This document shows positions 34,342 to 43,491 of a DNA stretch of 64,000 nt, one piece after another; position 1 is the stretch's first letter, and each line of letters begins with the position of its first letter. The DNA comes from Candidatus Kuenenia stuttgartensis (GTDB taxonomy: Bacteria; Planctomycetota; Planctomycetia; Isosphaerales; Isosphaeraceae): contig CAMBEP010000024.1 of assembly GCA_945865635.1 (NCBI GenBank), positions 1-64,000 of the forward strand, read 5' to 3'. A model generated the notes under the pieces. It saw only the letters and a list, made by a program, of their open reading frames with translations, searched no databases and was not told where the DNA came from. The translations under genes were made by a program, and so were the position numbers.

Positions 34342-37215
34342 ATGATCTGCAACCACCTGATCCTTCTGGCCTTTATGGCTTGCCTCTTGCTCCAGCCCGT
34401 ACAGGCCGTTGAAGCCCCCACCGGTCAGGCCGATGAAGCCCCCACTGTTCAGGCCGAGCTTTCGGCCTTCCGGCTGGCAGATCCAAGCCTTTCCATCAGT
34501 CTTGTCGCAGCCGAGCCCGCCGTGGCAAGCCCCGTCGCGATCGCCTGGGACGAATTCCAGCGGCTTTACGTCGTCGAAATGACCGACTACCCCGCCGACG
34601 GCTCCGGCGGACAGATCAAACGGCTGGAAGACCGCGATGGCGATGGCATTTATGAACATGTCAGCCTCTTCGCCGAAAAACTCGCTTACCCCAGCGGCGT
34701 TTTGCCCTACAAGGGCGGAATACTCGTCACCTCGGCCCCCAACCTCCTCTTTTTGAAGGATACAGACGGTGATGGCCGATCCGACCTTCGAGAAGTCGTC
34801 CTGACAGGCTTCGGAGAAGGCAACCAGCAATTGCGCGTCAATAGCCCCACCTGGGGGCTCGACAATTGGGTCTACCTCGCCAACGGCCGAAGCGGAGGTG
34901 CCATTCGCAGGCCAGCGGATCCAATCACAAAGGCCGTCTCCATAACCAGAAACGACATTAGGCTGCGACCCTCCACCGGCCAATTCGAGCCGATCACTGG
35001 CTTCAGCCAGTTTGGCCTGCCACGCGACGACTGGGGCAACCGGTTCCCTTCCTGGAACACCGTTCCCATCCGCCACGCCGTGACCGAAATTCGCGGCCCA
35101 AACACCGGCCAGGTTGCTGACATCCTCAATCTCGACGACGGCGGCCGTCTCTATTCCCTGGCCCCATCACAAAAACGGTTCAATGCAGAATCGGTCGCCT
35201 TCTTCAATGCCACCTGCGGACCCGTCATCAATCGCGATCGACAGCTCGGCCCCGCCTATCAAGGCCATGCCTTCCTCTGCGAGCCACTCAGCAGCCTCGT
35301 GCACCACCGCGAACTCGTCCCCGACGGCCCCACCTTCCATGCCCGCCGGGTCGAGCAGGGCCGCGAGTTCCTCGCCTCTGCAAACCCATGGTTCCGGCCT
35401 GTAAATCTCGCCAATGGGCCCGACGGGGCCCTCTATCTCGTCGATTTTTGCCGAGCATGGGTCGAGCACCCCGCCTTCGTCCCTGAAAAGCTCCGCAATT
35501 CCGTAGATTTTCGCCAGGGCCACCAAAAAGGCAGAATCTGGCGAATCCAGGCCCGCTCCAATCCCGAAAAAAATACCACGCCCCCACCCGGAAAACTCAC
35601 AACCAACGACCTCGTCGCCCTTCTGGAACATCCCAACTCCTGGTATCGCGACACCGCCCAGCGGCTCATCGTCGAACGCCAGGAATCCGCCGCCATCGCA
35701 CCCCTGCGCCTGCTCGCCAAAAATTCCCGGCAGCCGCTCGCCATCATCCAGGCCCTCTGGGCTCTCTCAGGCCTCAATGCCCTCGAAAACGACTCCATCC
35801 ATCATGCCCTCCATTCCACCAACCAACACGTTCGCGAACAAGCCGTCAAACTCTCCAACCCTGCCCTACCCGAATTTCAAAACCAACTCGCCACACTCGC
35901 TTCCGACCCTTCCATCCGCGTCCGATTGCAAGTCGCAATCTCTCTCAGCGCAATCGACTCACCAATGGCTATCCGCTACCTCGGCAAAATCGCCTCCACC
36001 GATGCCGACTCCCCTTACATCAGCCCCATCACACTCACCAAAGCCCAGAAAAACCCTTTGCAATTCTTGCAGTCCATCCTCTCTGACAAACCCCAATGGC
36101 TCAATCAACCTGACCCCTTTCAAGCCAACTTCCTCGAACAGCTTGCATCCATGGGAAGCCTTCAGAAAAATGACACTCAAATCCGCTCGTTCCTCGACTT
36201 GTCAATCTCCGCCAAATCACAACCCATCTCCCTCTCAATCCTCTCCGGCCTCTACCAAAATGGCGATCCATTCAAATCATCCGGCCTCGTATTGACCAAG
36301 CCCCAGGAAACTTCATTAAATACAATCCTCCAACAAGCCCAATCCACAGTCACCTCCGCCAGCACCCAAGGCTGGATTCGTGCCCTGGCCTTTCGCCTTC
36401 TCGCCAATTCCAACCCCGAAATCGCCCGCCTGATGCTCACCAAAATCATTCAGGCAGACCAGCCCCCCGACCTCCAAATCGCCGGAACACGAGTCCTCCC
36501 CAAATTTCTCAATCAAACCATTTTAAACAACCTTTTTGAAAACTGGGACAAGCTCTCGCTCAGCTCTCGCCGAACCATCATTGCAACCCTTTCCACGAAT
36601 TCGGACCTCGCATCAACCCTCCTGTTTGCAATCGGGAAAGGCCGCCTCGCCCCTTCCGAAATCGACCCCTCCAGCCGACAGGCAATGCGAAAACTCAGCG
36701 ACCCAGACTTCCAGAAACAAATCACCAGAGTTCTCAACGACTCCCCGCTCGGAAATCGCTTGAATGTCATCAATAACTACTCTCCAGCACTCGCCTTGAA
36801 GGCAAATTCCGCCGCCGGCAGAACCCTCTTCGAAAAGAATTGCCAGGCCTGTCACTCCTATCGTGGCAAAGGCGCAAAGGTCGGCCCCGAACTCGCCGGT
36901 GTCGCCGGAAAATCCCAAATGGAATTACTCATCTCCATCCTCGACCCTGCCCGGGATGCCACACCCGATGGCATCGCTGTTGTCGTCCTGACAAAAGACG
37001 GACGAACACTCTCAGGCCTGCTCGCTCAGGAAACTCCCACGAAGATCAAATTAAAACGCGCCGAAGGACTCGAAGATTCCATCGACCGATCAGAAATTGA
37101 ATCCATCCGCTCCACCGGTCGTTCCCTCATGCCCGAAGGCCTGGAACAAGTCATTTCCACTCAACAAATGGCCGACCTCATCAGCTTCCTCAGAGACCCC
37201 GCCATCGCTCCTTGA
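34342..37215 (+). CDS. PVC-type haem-binding CxxCH protein (membrane-bound dehydrogenase type)
   Basis: 957 residues; AAAGAGG six bases before the ATG. A signal peptide (1-23) is followed by a beta-propeller of glucose/sorbosone dehydrogenase type from about 50 to 400 (VASPVAIAWDEFQRLYVVEM, DRDGDGIYEHVSLFAEKLAYPSG, TDGDGRSDLREVVLTGFG). A long HEAT-like helical part spans about 400-810. The C-terminal cytochrome c domain has haem motif CQACH at 834-838 and the tail ESIRSTGRSLMPEGLEQVISTQQMADLISFLRD. By family knowledge such proteins pass electrons from an oxidised sugar to a haem. It is the last gene of the three-gene run. Confidence 0.92.
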   Translation: MICNHLILLAFMACLLLQPVQAVEAPTGQADEAPTVQAELSAFRLADPSLSISLVAAEPAVASPVAIAWDEFQRLYVVEMTDYPADGSGGQIKRLEDRDGDGIYEHVSLFAEKLAYPSGVLPYKGGILVTSAPNLLFLKDTDGDGRSDLREVVLTGFGEGNQQLRVNSPTWGLDNWVYLANGRSGGAIRRPADPITKAVSITRNDIRLRPSTGQFEPITGFSQFGLPRDDWGNRFPSWNTVPIRHAVTEIRGPNTGQVADILNLDDGGRLYSLAPSQKRFNAESVAFFNATCGPVINRDRQLGPAYQGHAFLCEPLSSLVHHRELVPDGPTFHARRVEQGREFLASANPWFRPVNLANGPDGALYLVDFCRAWVEHPAFVPEKLRNSVDFRQGHQKGRIWRIQARSNPEKNTTPPPGKLTTNDLVALLEHPNSWYRDTAQRLIVERQESAAIAPLRLLAKNSRQPLAIIQALWALSGLNALENDSIHHALHSTNQHVREQAVKLSNPALPEFQNQLATLASDPSIRVRLQVAISLSAIDSPMAIRYLGKIASTDADSPYISPITLTKAQKNPLQFLQSILSDKPQWLNQPDPFQANFLEQLASMGSLQKNDTQIRSFLDLSISAKSQPISLSILSGLYQNGDPFKSSGLVLTKPQETSLNTILQQAQSTVTSASTQGWIRALAFRLLANSNPEIARLMLTKIIQADQPPDLQIAGTRVLPKFLNQTILNNLFENWDKLSLSSRRTIIATLSTNSDLASTLLFAIGKGRLAPSEIDPSSRQAMRKLSDPDFQKQITRVLNDSPLGNRLNVINNYSPALALKANSAAGRTLFEKNCQACHSYRGKGAKVGPELAGVAGKSQMELLISILDPARDATPDGIAVVVLTKDGRTLSGLLAQETPTKIKLKRAEGLEDSIDRSEIESIRSTGRSLMPEGLEQVISTQQMADLISFLRDPAIAP

Positions 37216-37235
37216 TTTCCCATTTTTTTTCATTC

Positions 37236-38015
37236 TCATACCCCAGCCAATCTCAATTTCAATCCCTGATCGCCCACTAGCTCCATCAGCAAATTATCAT
37301 GCGGGTACGCATGGCCCAAATATTGCCAGAAGCCTTCCGCATAAGTCACACCAGCCTCATGTCCACGGCTCCTCGACGCATGCTCCTGACCAATTAAATA
37401 TTCGTCAATCCCATGATGCTTCATCAGCCATTCTCGCTGACTCACATGACATCCCAGCATCTCTCTCTTATTTTCAAATTCATTCGTGATGTCAACATAA
37501 AAATCCACAGCCTGTCGCAACCCATTCCGGTCAAGCCCCTCCAAAGCATCCATGAAATAAAGGTGCGGAATATGGTCTGTAGCCCCGGCCGGGTCCCACT
37601 GTCGCGTCTTGTAATTCGGACACGGAGCCGCAAAACACGCATCCCGTACCAGCCGATGAGTGATTTCGTGGTCGCACAGATAATCAATCGGAGGCGCCGT
37701 CATTATCAAATCCGGCTTCACCTTCCGAATAAATTCCGTCACCCTTCGCCTGGACTCGTCATCCTCAAAAATCGACAGATCCCGAAATTCAAGGCAATGA
37801 TATTCCGCCCCAATCAAATCGGCAGCCGCCTTGGCTTCCGCCCGGCGCACAGCAGAAATTTCCTCAGGCGGCAGCGATACAGATCCACAATCGCCAGGCG
37901 TCATGGTTACAATATGGATTTTATGACCATTTTTCGCCAGAATTGCCAGCGTACCGGCACACTGAAATTCAATATCATCTGGATGGGAATGAATGGCAAC
38001 TATGATTTTCGACAT
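37236..38015 (-). CDS. PIG-L family deacetylase
   Basis: 259 residues. The family zinc motif is HPDD (11-14, SHPDDIEFQCAG), with the third ligand in CDHEITHRLV near residue 115. Members deacetylate N-acetylglucosaminyl groups, as in LmbE, MshB and BshB. The last third (GHEAGVTYAEGFWQYLGHAYP) resembles planctomycete paralogues. It converges with the PVC haem gene, with only 20 bases between stops. In sequence alone it could be a BshB-type partner to the BshC-like gene at 18.8 kb, or a sugar deacetylase serving the nearby catabolic genes. Confidence 0.92.
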   Translation of the reverse strand: MSKIIVAIHSHPDDIEFQCAGTLAILAKNGHKIHIVTMTPGDCGSVSLPPEEISAVRRAEAKAAADLIGAEYHCLEFRDLSIFEDDESRRRVTEFIRKVKPDLIMTAPPIDYLCDHEITHRLVRDACFAAPCPNYKTRQWDPAGATDHIPHLYFMDALEGLDRNGLRQAVDFYVDITNEFENKREMLGCHVSQREWLMKHHGIDEYLIGQEHASRSRGHEAGVTYAEGFWQYLGHAYPHDNLLMELVGDQGLKLRLAGV

Positions 38016-38364
38016 ATTACAAGAACGCCTGTGCCCTGATGGGTCTGGTCAAGTGCCCTGATGGAGATCGATCGGCAAGTCTGGATCATATCCGAAACCA
38101 GGCTTTTTGTCGCCATCCCCCCCCAGACATTTTTTTTCTGGAGTTACTCAAAATCTTCCCTGTCAGGGGCCGCCAGCAACTGCTTGGAACTAGAAATTTT
38201 GACCTTTTCGAAAAAAAACAGCATTTCGTGTTGATGTTGTTCTGTTCATGTGTTAACTTGAACACGTGGGAAACCCGTTTTGGGCCATTTGTAAAGCCCA
38301 GAATCGTTCCTGATGAAGTGTCGCCGGGTTTCCAGATAGGGATTCAGTCAGAGGGGCTCTAAAC
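38016..38364. other. Divergent intergenic region, PIG-L/lexA
   Basis: Contains the palindromic candidate LexA operator at 38243-38264 and a weak promoter (TTGATG at 38231-38236, 17 bases, TAACTT at 38254-38259) that the operator would cover. The lexA start has AGAGGGG eight bases upstream. There is no gene. Confidence 0.5.
38243..38264. promoter_or_regulatory. Candidate LexA operator upstream of lexA
   Basis: TGTTCA (38243-38248) and TGAACA (38259-38264) form a perfect inverted repeat with a ten-base centre. A shorter overlapping dyad, TGTTA-ACTT-GAACA (38251-38264), has the layout TGTTC-N4-GAACA with one mismatch. It lies 100 bases before the lexA start. Confidence 0.5.
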
Positions 38365-38976
38365 ATGCGTAAATCGGTCAATCTGGACTTACTGACGGAA
38401 CGTCAAAAAAAGATCTACATCTTTATCAAGGATAAAATCCAGACCCGGGGCTATGGGCCAACGGTCCGCGAAATCGGCCTGGAGTTCGAAATTGCCAGCC
38501 CCAATGGCGTGATGTGCCATCTCAAGGCACTTCAGAAGAAGGGCTTGATCCACCGCGAGCCGAACATGTCCCGAGCCATCGAGCTTCTGGACACAAATGG
38601 CCGCACGGCCACAGGCTTGCGAATCATGGGAACGATCGCGGCCGGCCCACCGATTGAAGCGGTGGAAGAGGCAGAGCTCATGAGTTTCGACGACTGGCAG
38701 TATGGTGGAGAGACCTTCGGCCTACGCGTCAAAGGCGATTCAATGATCGAAGCCCACATTGCAGACGGCGATGTGGTCATCCTCAAACGCCAGAAAACGG
38801 CCAATAATGGCCAGATTGTTGCCGTGATCGACGACATCGGTGAAGCCACCCTGAAAAAATTCTACCGCGACAAAAACAAGTTCCGGCTCGAGCCCTGCAA
38901 CAAGGATCTCTTGCCGATCATTCGCGATAGTGTGGAGATTATGGGAATTCTGGTCGGTGTCGTCCGTCGCGTTTGA
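38365..38976 (+). CDS. lexA: LexA repressor
   Basis: 203 residues. The winged-helix DNA-binding domain (1-70) has the LexA pattern LTERQKKIYIFIKDKIQTRGYGPTVREIG. Self-cleavage would fall at Ala93-Gly94 (TIAAGPPIE), with catalytic Ser126 (GDSMIEAHI) and Lys164 (EATLKKFYRD). Every residue needed for RecA-driven autoproteolysis is visible. LexA represses DNA-repair genes until damage. The upstream palindrome fits autoregulation. rnhA follows after 185 bases on the same strand with a hairpin between, so a shared transcript is possible but not shown. Confidence 0.97.
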   Translation: MRKSVNLDLLTERQKKIYIFIKDKIQTRGYGPTVREIGLEFEIASPNGVMCHLKALQKKGLIHREPNMSRAIELLDTNGRTATGLRIMGTIAAGPPIEAVEEAELMSFDDWQYGGETFGLRVKGDSMIEAHIADGDVVILKRQKTANNGQIVAVIDDIGEATLKKFYRDKNKFRLEPCNKDLLPIIRDSVEIMGILVGVVRRV

Positions 38977-39161
38977 CAAACCTATTCCAGCCCTGCTCTT
39001 GACGTAAGCGTTCAAAACCGTGATTTTGTTGTAATGGAGGCGCAGGGAATCTGCCTTGCGCCATTGAGATCTATTCGCGATCAACCGGTCACAATCATCG
39101 CCTGCCAGCAGGCCCTTTGTGGCAACGATTGATTCCCTGGATTCAAGGCAAATGGACCGAA

Positions 39162-40133
39162 ATGCTCCCTCAATCAGCCCCTGAAGACTACATCAAACTA
39201 TTCACCGACGGCGCATGCAGTGGAAACCCCGGTCCTGGCGGATGGGCGTTTATCATGGAGCATCCAGCGACCGGAAAACGCATCGAACGAGCGGGCGCGG
39301 AGCCTCATACAACCAATAACCGCATGGAAATCATCAGTGCGCTCAAAGGTCTTGAGACCCTCAAGCGTTCCTGCAGGGTCGAGATCATCACCGACAGCCA
39401 ATATCTTGCCAAAGGCATGATGGAATGGCTGCCCAACTGGCGGGCCAACGGCTACCAGCGCCGCGAAGGCAAAGACCTGAAGCCCCTGAAAAACGACGAC
39501 CTCTGGCGCGCTGTGGATGAACAGCTCCGAAGGCACGAAATCAAGGTCACTCATGTCAAAGGCCATGCTGGTCACCCTGAAAATGAGCGTTGCGACCAAA
39601 TGGCCGTCGCAGCCTATAAACGACTGATGGCTGGCGCTCTGGCACCAAATCCGCCGGAACCAATTCGACAAAGCGAGCGGCCGCAAGCATGGACTCCCGC
39701 CGCGCGTGTCAGGCCCGTACCCGCCGCCTCAAAGCCACCATACAGCCTGAATCCGACCAGGCCAGCCGAACCTGAAGAGAGGACGGCCGAATCACCGGAT
39801 CGCCTGCCCAAATCGTTTGCCAACCCTGAACCGGTCCAACCGGCGGCTCCGCCTCCAGCCGCTGCCCGCCCCAAATCACCGTCTGCCGTCGTTCCGTCTG
39901 CCGAAAAACCAACACCACGTGCCAAGCCTCCGGTCCGTAAAGCCGCTCCCAAACGTGCACCGGCACCGACTCTCAATCTCACACCCCAAGAACCCCAAAC
40001 CCCACCTGCGGCCACCCCAAAGCGTAAACCCGCCCCGAAAACGCCTGCCAGAAAACCTCCTGCAAAACCCACCAAATCCCAACCCCGCTCCGAAATGCCA
40101 CTAAGATGGGACCCAGACGACGAAGTGGTCTGA
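39162..40133 (+). CDS. rnhA: Ribonuclease HI with long C-terminal tail
   Basis: 323 residues from the ATG at 39162; a TTG at 39117 is an alternative start. The catalytic domain (10-155) is complete: Asp16 in FTDGACSGNPGPGGW, Glu56 in NNRMEII, Asp78 in ITDSQY, His135 in HVKGHAGH and Asp145 in NERCDQM, so it should cut RNA in RNA-DNA hybrids. The remaining 165 residues are a low-complexity tail rich in Pro, Ala, Lys and Arg (PAKPTKSQPRSE at the end), probably disordered and basic, of a kind that could bind nucleic acid. Ordinary RNase HI ends at about 155 residues, so the tail is unusual. A hairpin (GGCGCA/TGCGCC) lies just upstream at 39035-39065. Confidence 0.92.
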   Translation: MLPQSAPEDYIKLFTDGACSGNPGPGGWAFIMEHPATGKRIERAGAEPHTTNNRMEIISALKGLETLKRSCRVEIITDSQYLAKGMMEWLPNWRANGYQRREGKDLKPLKNDDLWRAVDEQLRRHEIKVTHVKGHAGHPENERCDQMAVAAYKRLMAGALAPNPPEPIRQSERPQAWTPAARVRPVPAASKPPYSLNPTRPAEPEERTAESPDRLPKSFANPEPVQPAAPPPAAARPKSPSAVVPSAEKPTPRAKPPVRKAAPKRAPAPTLNLTPQEPQTPPAATPKRKPAPKTPARKPPAKPTKSQPRSEMPLRWDPDDEVV

Positions 40134-40213
40134 CCTCCCCATTTCTATGAGCCTGTCATCGGTCGGATCGATTCTCTGACCACAAAAGCAATCCAGGGTA
40201 AGGCGAAAGTGCC

Positions 40214-40234
40214 ACGCCGATCTCTTTTCGGCGT
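40214..40234. terminator. Hairpin between convergent rnhA and transporter genes
   Basis: ACGCCGA (40214-40220) and TCGGCGT (40228-40234) form a perfect seven-base stem with a seven-base loop. There is no T-run, and the right arm touches the stop codon of the minus-strand gene, so termination is only possible. Confidence 0.35.
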
Positions 40235-41187
40235 CACCTTCCAGCCACTCCGGTTCGTTTATCAATCGCGGTCAGGTAAACCCCAAAACCGATCATCGTC
40301 GCTCCCAGAATCAGGCTTGAAGTGACCGGCTCTCCATGAATCCAGGTGCCCAGCGAAATGCCAAACAATGGTGTCATGAAGCCCAGGGCTGCCAGGCTCG
40401 CTGCCTCATAACGTCCCAGCAGCAACGACCACAACGAAAACCCAAGCCCTGACACAGCCAAACCTTGGTAAGCAATCGCAATCATCGCCGATTGATCCAC
40501 ATTCCACTCAGACTCACTCTCAAAAATTGCGGTCCCAAGAAAACAAAGAACGATCGCAAACGGTGTCTGCCAGAATAGTAACGACGCAGGAGCCACTTTT
40601 CGATAACACCATTTCTGAAAAACCGACTGAAAACCAAATATACAGCCAGAGCACAAAACGATCACATCCGCCTTCGGATCACCGCCTGCCATCAGACGGC
40701 CCGCCACTAAAACGATCACTCCGGAAAATGCCGAAAATAGACCCGCAAGCGCCTTCCAGCCAACGTGTTCATGCAGAATCCAAACCGACAGGGGCGTGAT
40801 CACCAGAGGGTGAACATTGATGAAAACACTCGACCTCCCTGCCTGACCGTGGCTTGTGCCCCAGTTGAACGTACTGACCTGAACCGCCAAAAAAAGCCCA
40901 TGAATCGGAATCAGCCACCAGTGCTGTCGCGGAATCCAAAACCTCTGGGGCGTCCGGGAAACCACCAAAGCAATCATCGGAAGGCTGATACAAAATCGAA
41001 AACCCGCCAGCCCCATCGGCGGAACATCGCCCACCACTTGCTTCACAGCAACGGCATTGCCTCCCCATAGGGCACAGCAAAAAACCGCTCCTGCAATTGC
41101 AAATCCATCCAGTGCGCGTGATTTTCCTGGCAATCCTGACGAAGATTTCGATACCGACTCTACCGCTGACTCTTCAGGACCGGTCAA
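40234..41187 (-). CDS. EamA (DMT) family transporter
   Basis: 317 residues with about ten hydrophobic segments in two EamA repeats. Visible marks: FAIAGAVFCCALWGGNAVAVKQVVGDVPPMGLAGFRF in the first repeat, TPLSVWILHEHVGWKALAGLFSAFSGVIVLVAG, and the second-repeat end AASLAALGFMTPLFGISLGTWIHGEPVTSSLILGATMIGFGVYL. The family exports or imports small metabolites; the substrate is unknown. Its start ATG overlaps the stop of the upstream TRASH-type gene (ATGA), so the two are coupled. Confidence 0.92.
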   Translation of the reverse strand: MTGPEESAVESVSKSSSGLPGKSRALDGFAIAGAVFCCALWGGNAVAVKQVVGDVPPMGLAGFRFCISLPMIALVVSRTPQRFWIPRQHWWLIPIHGLFLAVQVSTFNWGTSHGQAGRSSVFINVHPLVITPLSVWILHEHVGWKALAGLFSAFSGVIVLVAGRLMAGGDPKADVIVLCSGCIFGFQSVFQKWCYRKVAPASLLFWQTPFAIVLCFLGTAIFESESEWNVDQSAMIAIAYQGLAVSGLGFSLWSLLLGRYEAASLAALGFMTPLFGISLGTWIHGEPVTSSLILGATMIGFGVYLTAIDKRTGVAGR

Positions 41188-41918
41188 GGATTCACCGCCT
41201 CAGGCTGAATTGGCTGCACTCGGGATGGCTTCAAGGCCCCTATAAATGCCTGGGGGTCATCCAGCAAGGCCTCCCGACATCCGGAACAACAGACAAAATA
41301 AGACTTTCCGCCCACATTCACAGAGATCGTTCCCTGCCCCCCGGTCACAATGCATTTCGGCTGGCCATCGCCCAAAGCGATTGAGGTCCCATCGCGAGTC
41401 AAGCCGATCTCCACAATTCTTGACCACTCGCCCGTCTTCGTTTTGCGACCTTCCAACAGGACCAGCCAGCGATCACGACTCCTCTGCTGAAACGTCCATC
41501 GCTCCTCATTAACTCCTTTACTGTCAGTACTTAAATAGACAAATCGGTCGCTCGACTCCTGCAGTAACCGTTCGAACTGACGCTCATCACCCCTGGGCGA
41601 AAGAAATGTCATCGTCTTGAATTCGCCTGACGTTCGGTCTGCCTGAAATTCGATCACACCCGCCTTTGGTCCCGTAGCCAATGTCAACCGAAGACGCTTT
41701 GACTTAACAGGCTCCCCGTCCACTCCAACATTCCACTCCATTTTGCCGGAAGTTGTCCAGGCGCCTGCACTTGAACCACGCTTTGGCTGACCGGAAACCC
41801 GCCACTGACCGACCATCTCTGCCCACACCTTTTTAACTGGTGGCTGGCCCGGTGGCTTCAAAGAATCTGCCGGACCAGAAACCCAAAAAACCAGGGCCAC
41901 CAAAATTGCAAATGTCAT
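41184..41918 (-). CDS. Secreted unknown protein with C-terminal TRASH/YHS-like Cys motif
   Basis: 244 residues. The signal peptide is MTFAILVALVFWVSGPADS. The middle (about 30-180) is a beta-rich part of unknown fold with KRLRLTLATGPKAGVIEFQADRTSG. The end carries PKCIVTGGQGTISVNVGGKSYFVCCSGCREALLDDPQAFI, which fits a TRASH/YHS type metal-binding unit with Cys in the order C-x(20)-CC-x2-C. In other proteins this unit senses or carries soft metals such as copper. It precedes the transporter gene with an ATGA overlap, and follows the NtrC-type regulator by 55 bases, so it may belong to its regulon. Metal link is inferred. Confidence 0.7.
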   Translation of the reverse strand: MTFAILVALVFWVSGPADSLKPPGQPPVKKVWAEMVGQWRVSGQPKRGSSAGAWTTSGKMEWNVGVDGEPVKSKRLRLTLATGPKAGVIEFQADRTSGEFKTMTFLSPRGDERQFERLLQESSDRFVYLSTDSKGVNEERWTFQQRSRDRWLVLLEGRKTKTGEWSRIVEIGLTRDGTSIALGDGQPKCIVTGGQGTISVNVGGKSYFVCCSGCREALLDDPQAFIGALKPSRVQPIQPEAVNP

Positions 41919-41973
41919 AACACTCTACTCCATATGCGATTGAGGCCAGAGTTCCAAGTCCTCTTGATCTGCC

Positions 41974-43419
41974 TTATTCTTCAATAATGCCTGAGTTCTG
42001 CAATTGATTGATCTTATTGTACAGAGTCTTCAGGCTGATGCCCAGCTCCTTGGCTGCAAAGGGCTTGTTGCCACCATGCTTTTCAAGCACGGACTGAATG
42101 AATTGCATCTCGACATCCCGAAGGGTCAGATTCGAACCCGCTGGTGCGTGCCCGGAATGGCTGATCAAAGTCTTGCCGCTCGATTGCATCAATTGACCTA
42201 CAGAGGAGCCGGCCGATTGTGAACTCATCCGCCGACCACTGAAATTCGGCAAGTGTTCTGGCAATATCGGACGACCGCCCGCAAGAATCACAGCTCGCTC
42301 CATGGCATTTGCCAATTCCCTCACATTGCCTGGCCAAAAATGCTCCTGAAGCGCGTCCATCGTGGCCTGGGTCAGCTCAGGCAAGGGCCCTTGCGAACGA
42401 TGATATCGCTTCAGCATGTGGCTGGCCAGAAATGGAATGTCCTCGCGCCGCTCGCGAAGGCTCGGCAAGTGGATTTCAAACGTGTTGAGACGAAAATACA
42501 AATCTTCGCGGAACAAGTCCTCGTTGATCATCTCGCTCAGGTCGCGGTGCGTGGCACACAAAACTCGTACATCCACCCGAAACGGCTCATTCTCGCCTAC
42601 CCTGCGAATTTCTCCAGACTCCAGAAACCGGAGCAGCTTCACCTGGACACTCTTGTTGAGCTCGCCAATTTCGTCCAGAAACAGGGTCCCACCATTGGCC
42701 ACTTCAAACAGCCCTTTCCGGCTCGTCTCAGCTCCCGTAAAGGCCCCTTTGCGGTGGCCAAAAAGTTCGCTCTCAACCAGATTTTCAGGCAATGCACCAC
42801 AATTCACTGGCACAAACGAACCGCCATGACGCTGGCTGCGATCATGCAGATTCCTTGCCACAAGTTCCTTGCCAGTACCCGTTTCGCCTAATATGAGAAC
42901 ACTCGCATCGGTCGGTGCAATCGTATCGATCAACTGTCTGACTGAGGTCATCGAAGGCCCGTCACCGACCAGCAAAGGAGCACCTTCCGCCTGCTTCAGA
43001 CGATTCTCCAGTACCGTCGCCTTATGCGTCAAATCGCGACGCTCCGCCACCCTCGACAATATCGATTCCAGCTCAGCCCATTTGCAAGGCTTCGTCAGAT
43101 AATCAAATGCTCCCAGCCGAAGGGCTTGAACCGCCGTATCAACAGTGGCATGACCAGTCAGAATGATCACAGCCGTTTCCGGACAAATGGACCGAATCTT
43201 GCCAAGTACTTCAATGCCCGTCAGGCCCGGCATTCGCATGTCCATCAAGGCCACGTCAAACGAACCTTTTTCCAAAGCCCTCAGAGCGCTCATCCCATCC
43301 GGGCAGACCGTCACATCGTGACCCAGCCTTGGTAGCTCCATCTGCATGAGCTCGCGTAAATGCGACTCATCATCGGCAAACAAGATTCGTAAACAGCCGC
43401 CTGGTGTTCTCTCTGTCAT
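41974..43419 (-). CDS. NtrC-type sigma-54-dependent response regulator
   Basis: 481 residues from the ATG at 43419, chosen for GGAGG ten bases upstream; the frame continues to 43443. The receiver domain (about 8-125) has phosphoacceptor Asp60 in MDMRMPG and acidic pair in FADDE. The AAA+ domain (about 140-370) has Walker A GETGTGKE and the sigma-54 contact loop GAFTGA, so it should activate sigma-54 promoters. The Fis-type helix-turn-helix is near the end (FAAKELGISLKTLYNKINQL). The gene is 72 bases downstream of the histidine kinase, so the two form a pair. Confidence 0.95.
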   Translation of the reverse strand: MTERTPGGCLRILFADDESHLRELMQMELPRLGHDVTVCPDGMSALRALEKGSFDVALMDMRMPGLTGIEVLGKIRSICPETAVIILTGHATVDTAVQALRLGAFDYLTKPCKWAELESILSRVAERRDLTHKATVLENRLKQAEGAPLLVGDGPSMTSVRQLIDTIAPTDASVLILGETGTGKELVARNLHDRSQRHGGSFVPVNCGALPENLVESELFGHRKGAFTGAETSRKGLFEVANGGTLFLDEIGELNKSVQVKLLRFLESGEIRRVGENEPFRVDVRVLCATHRDLSEMINEDLFREDLYFRLNTFEIHLPSLRERREDIPFLASHMLKRYHRSQGPLPELTQATMDALQEHFWPGNVRELANAMERAVILAGGRPILPEHLPNFSGRRMSSQSAGSSVGQLMQSSGKTLISHSGHAPAGSNLTLRDVEMQFIQSVLEKHGGNKPFAAKELGISLKTLYNKINQLQNSGIIEE

Positions 43420-43491
43420 GTTCCCAGATCCTCCATGATCCAAGGTCTGTCCGCAGTTCCAATGTATTTTCGGTAAGGCGTTTGCGTTCCA

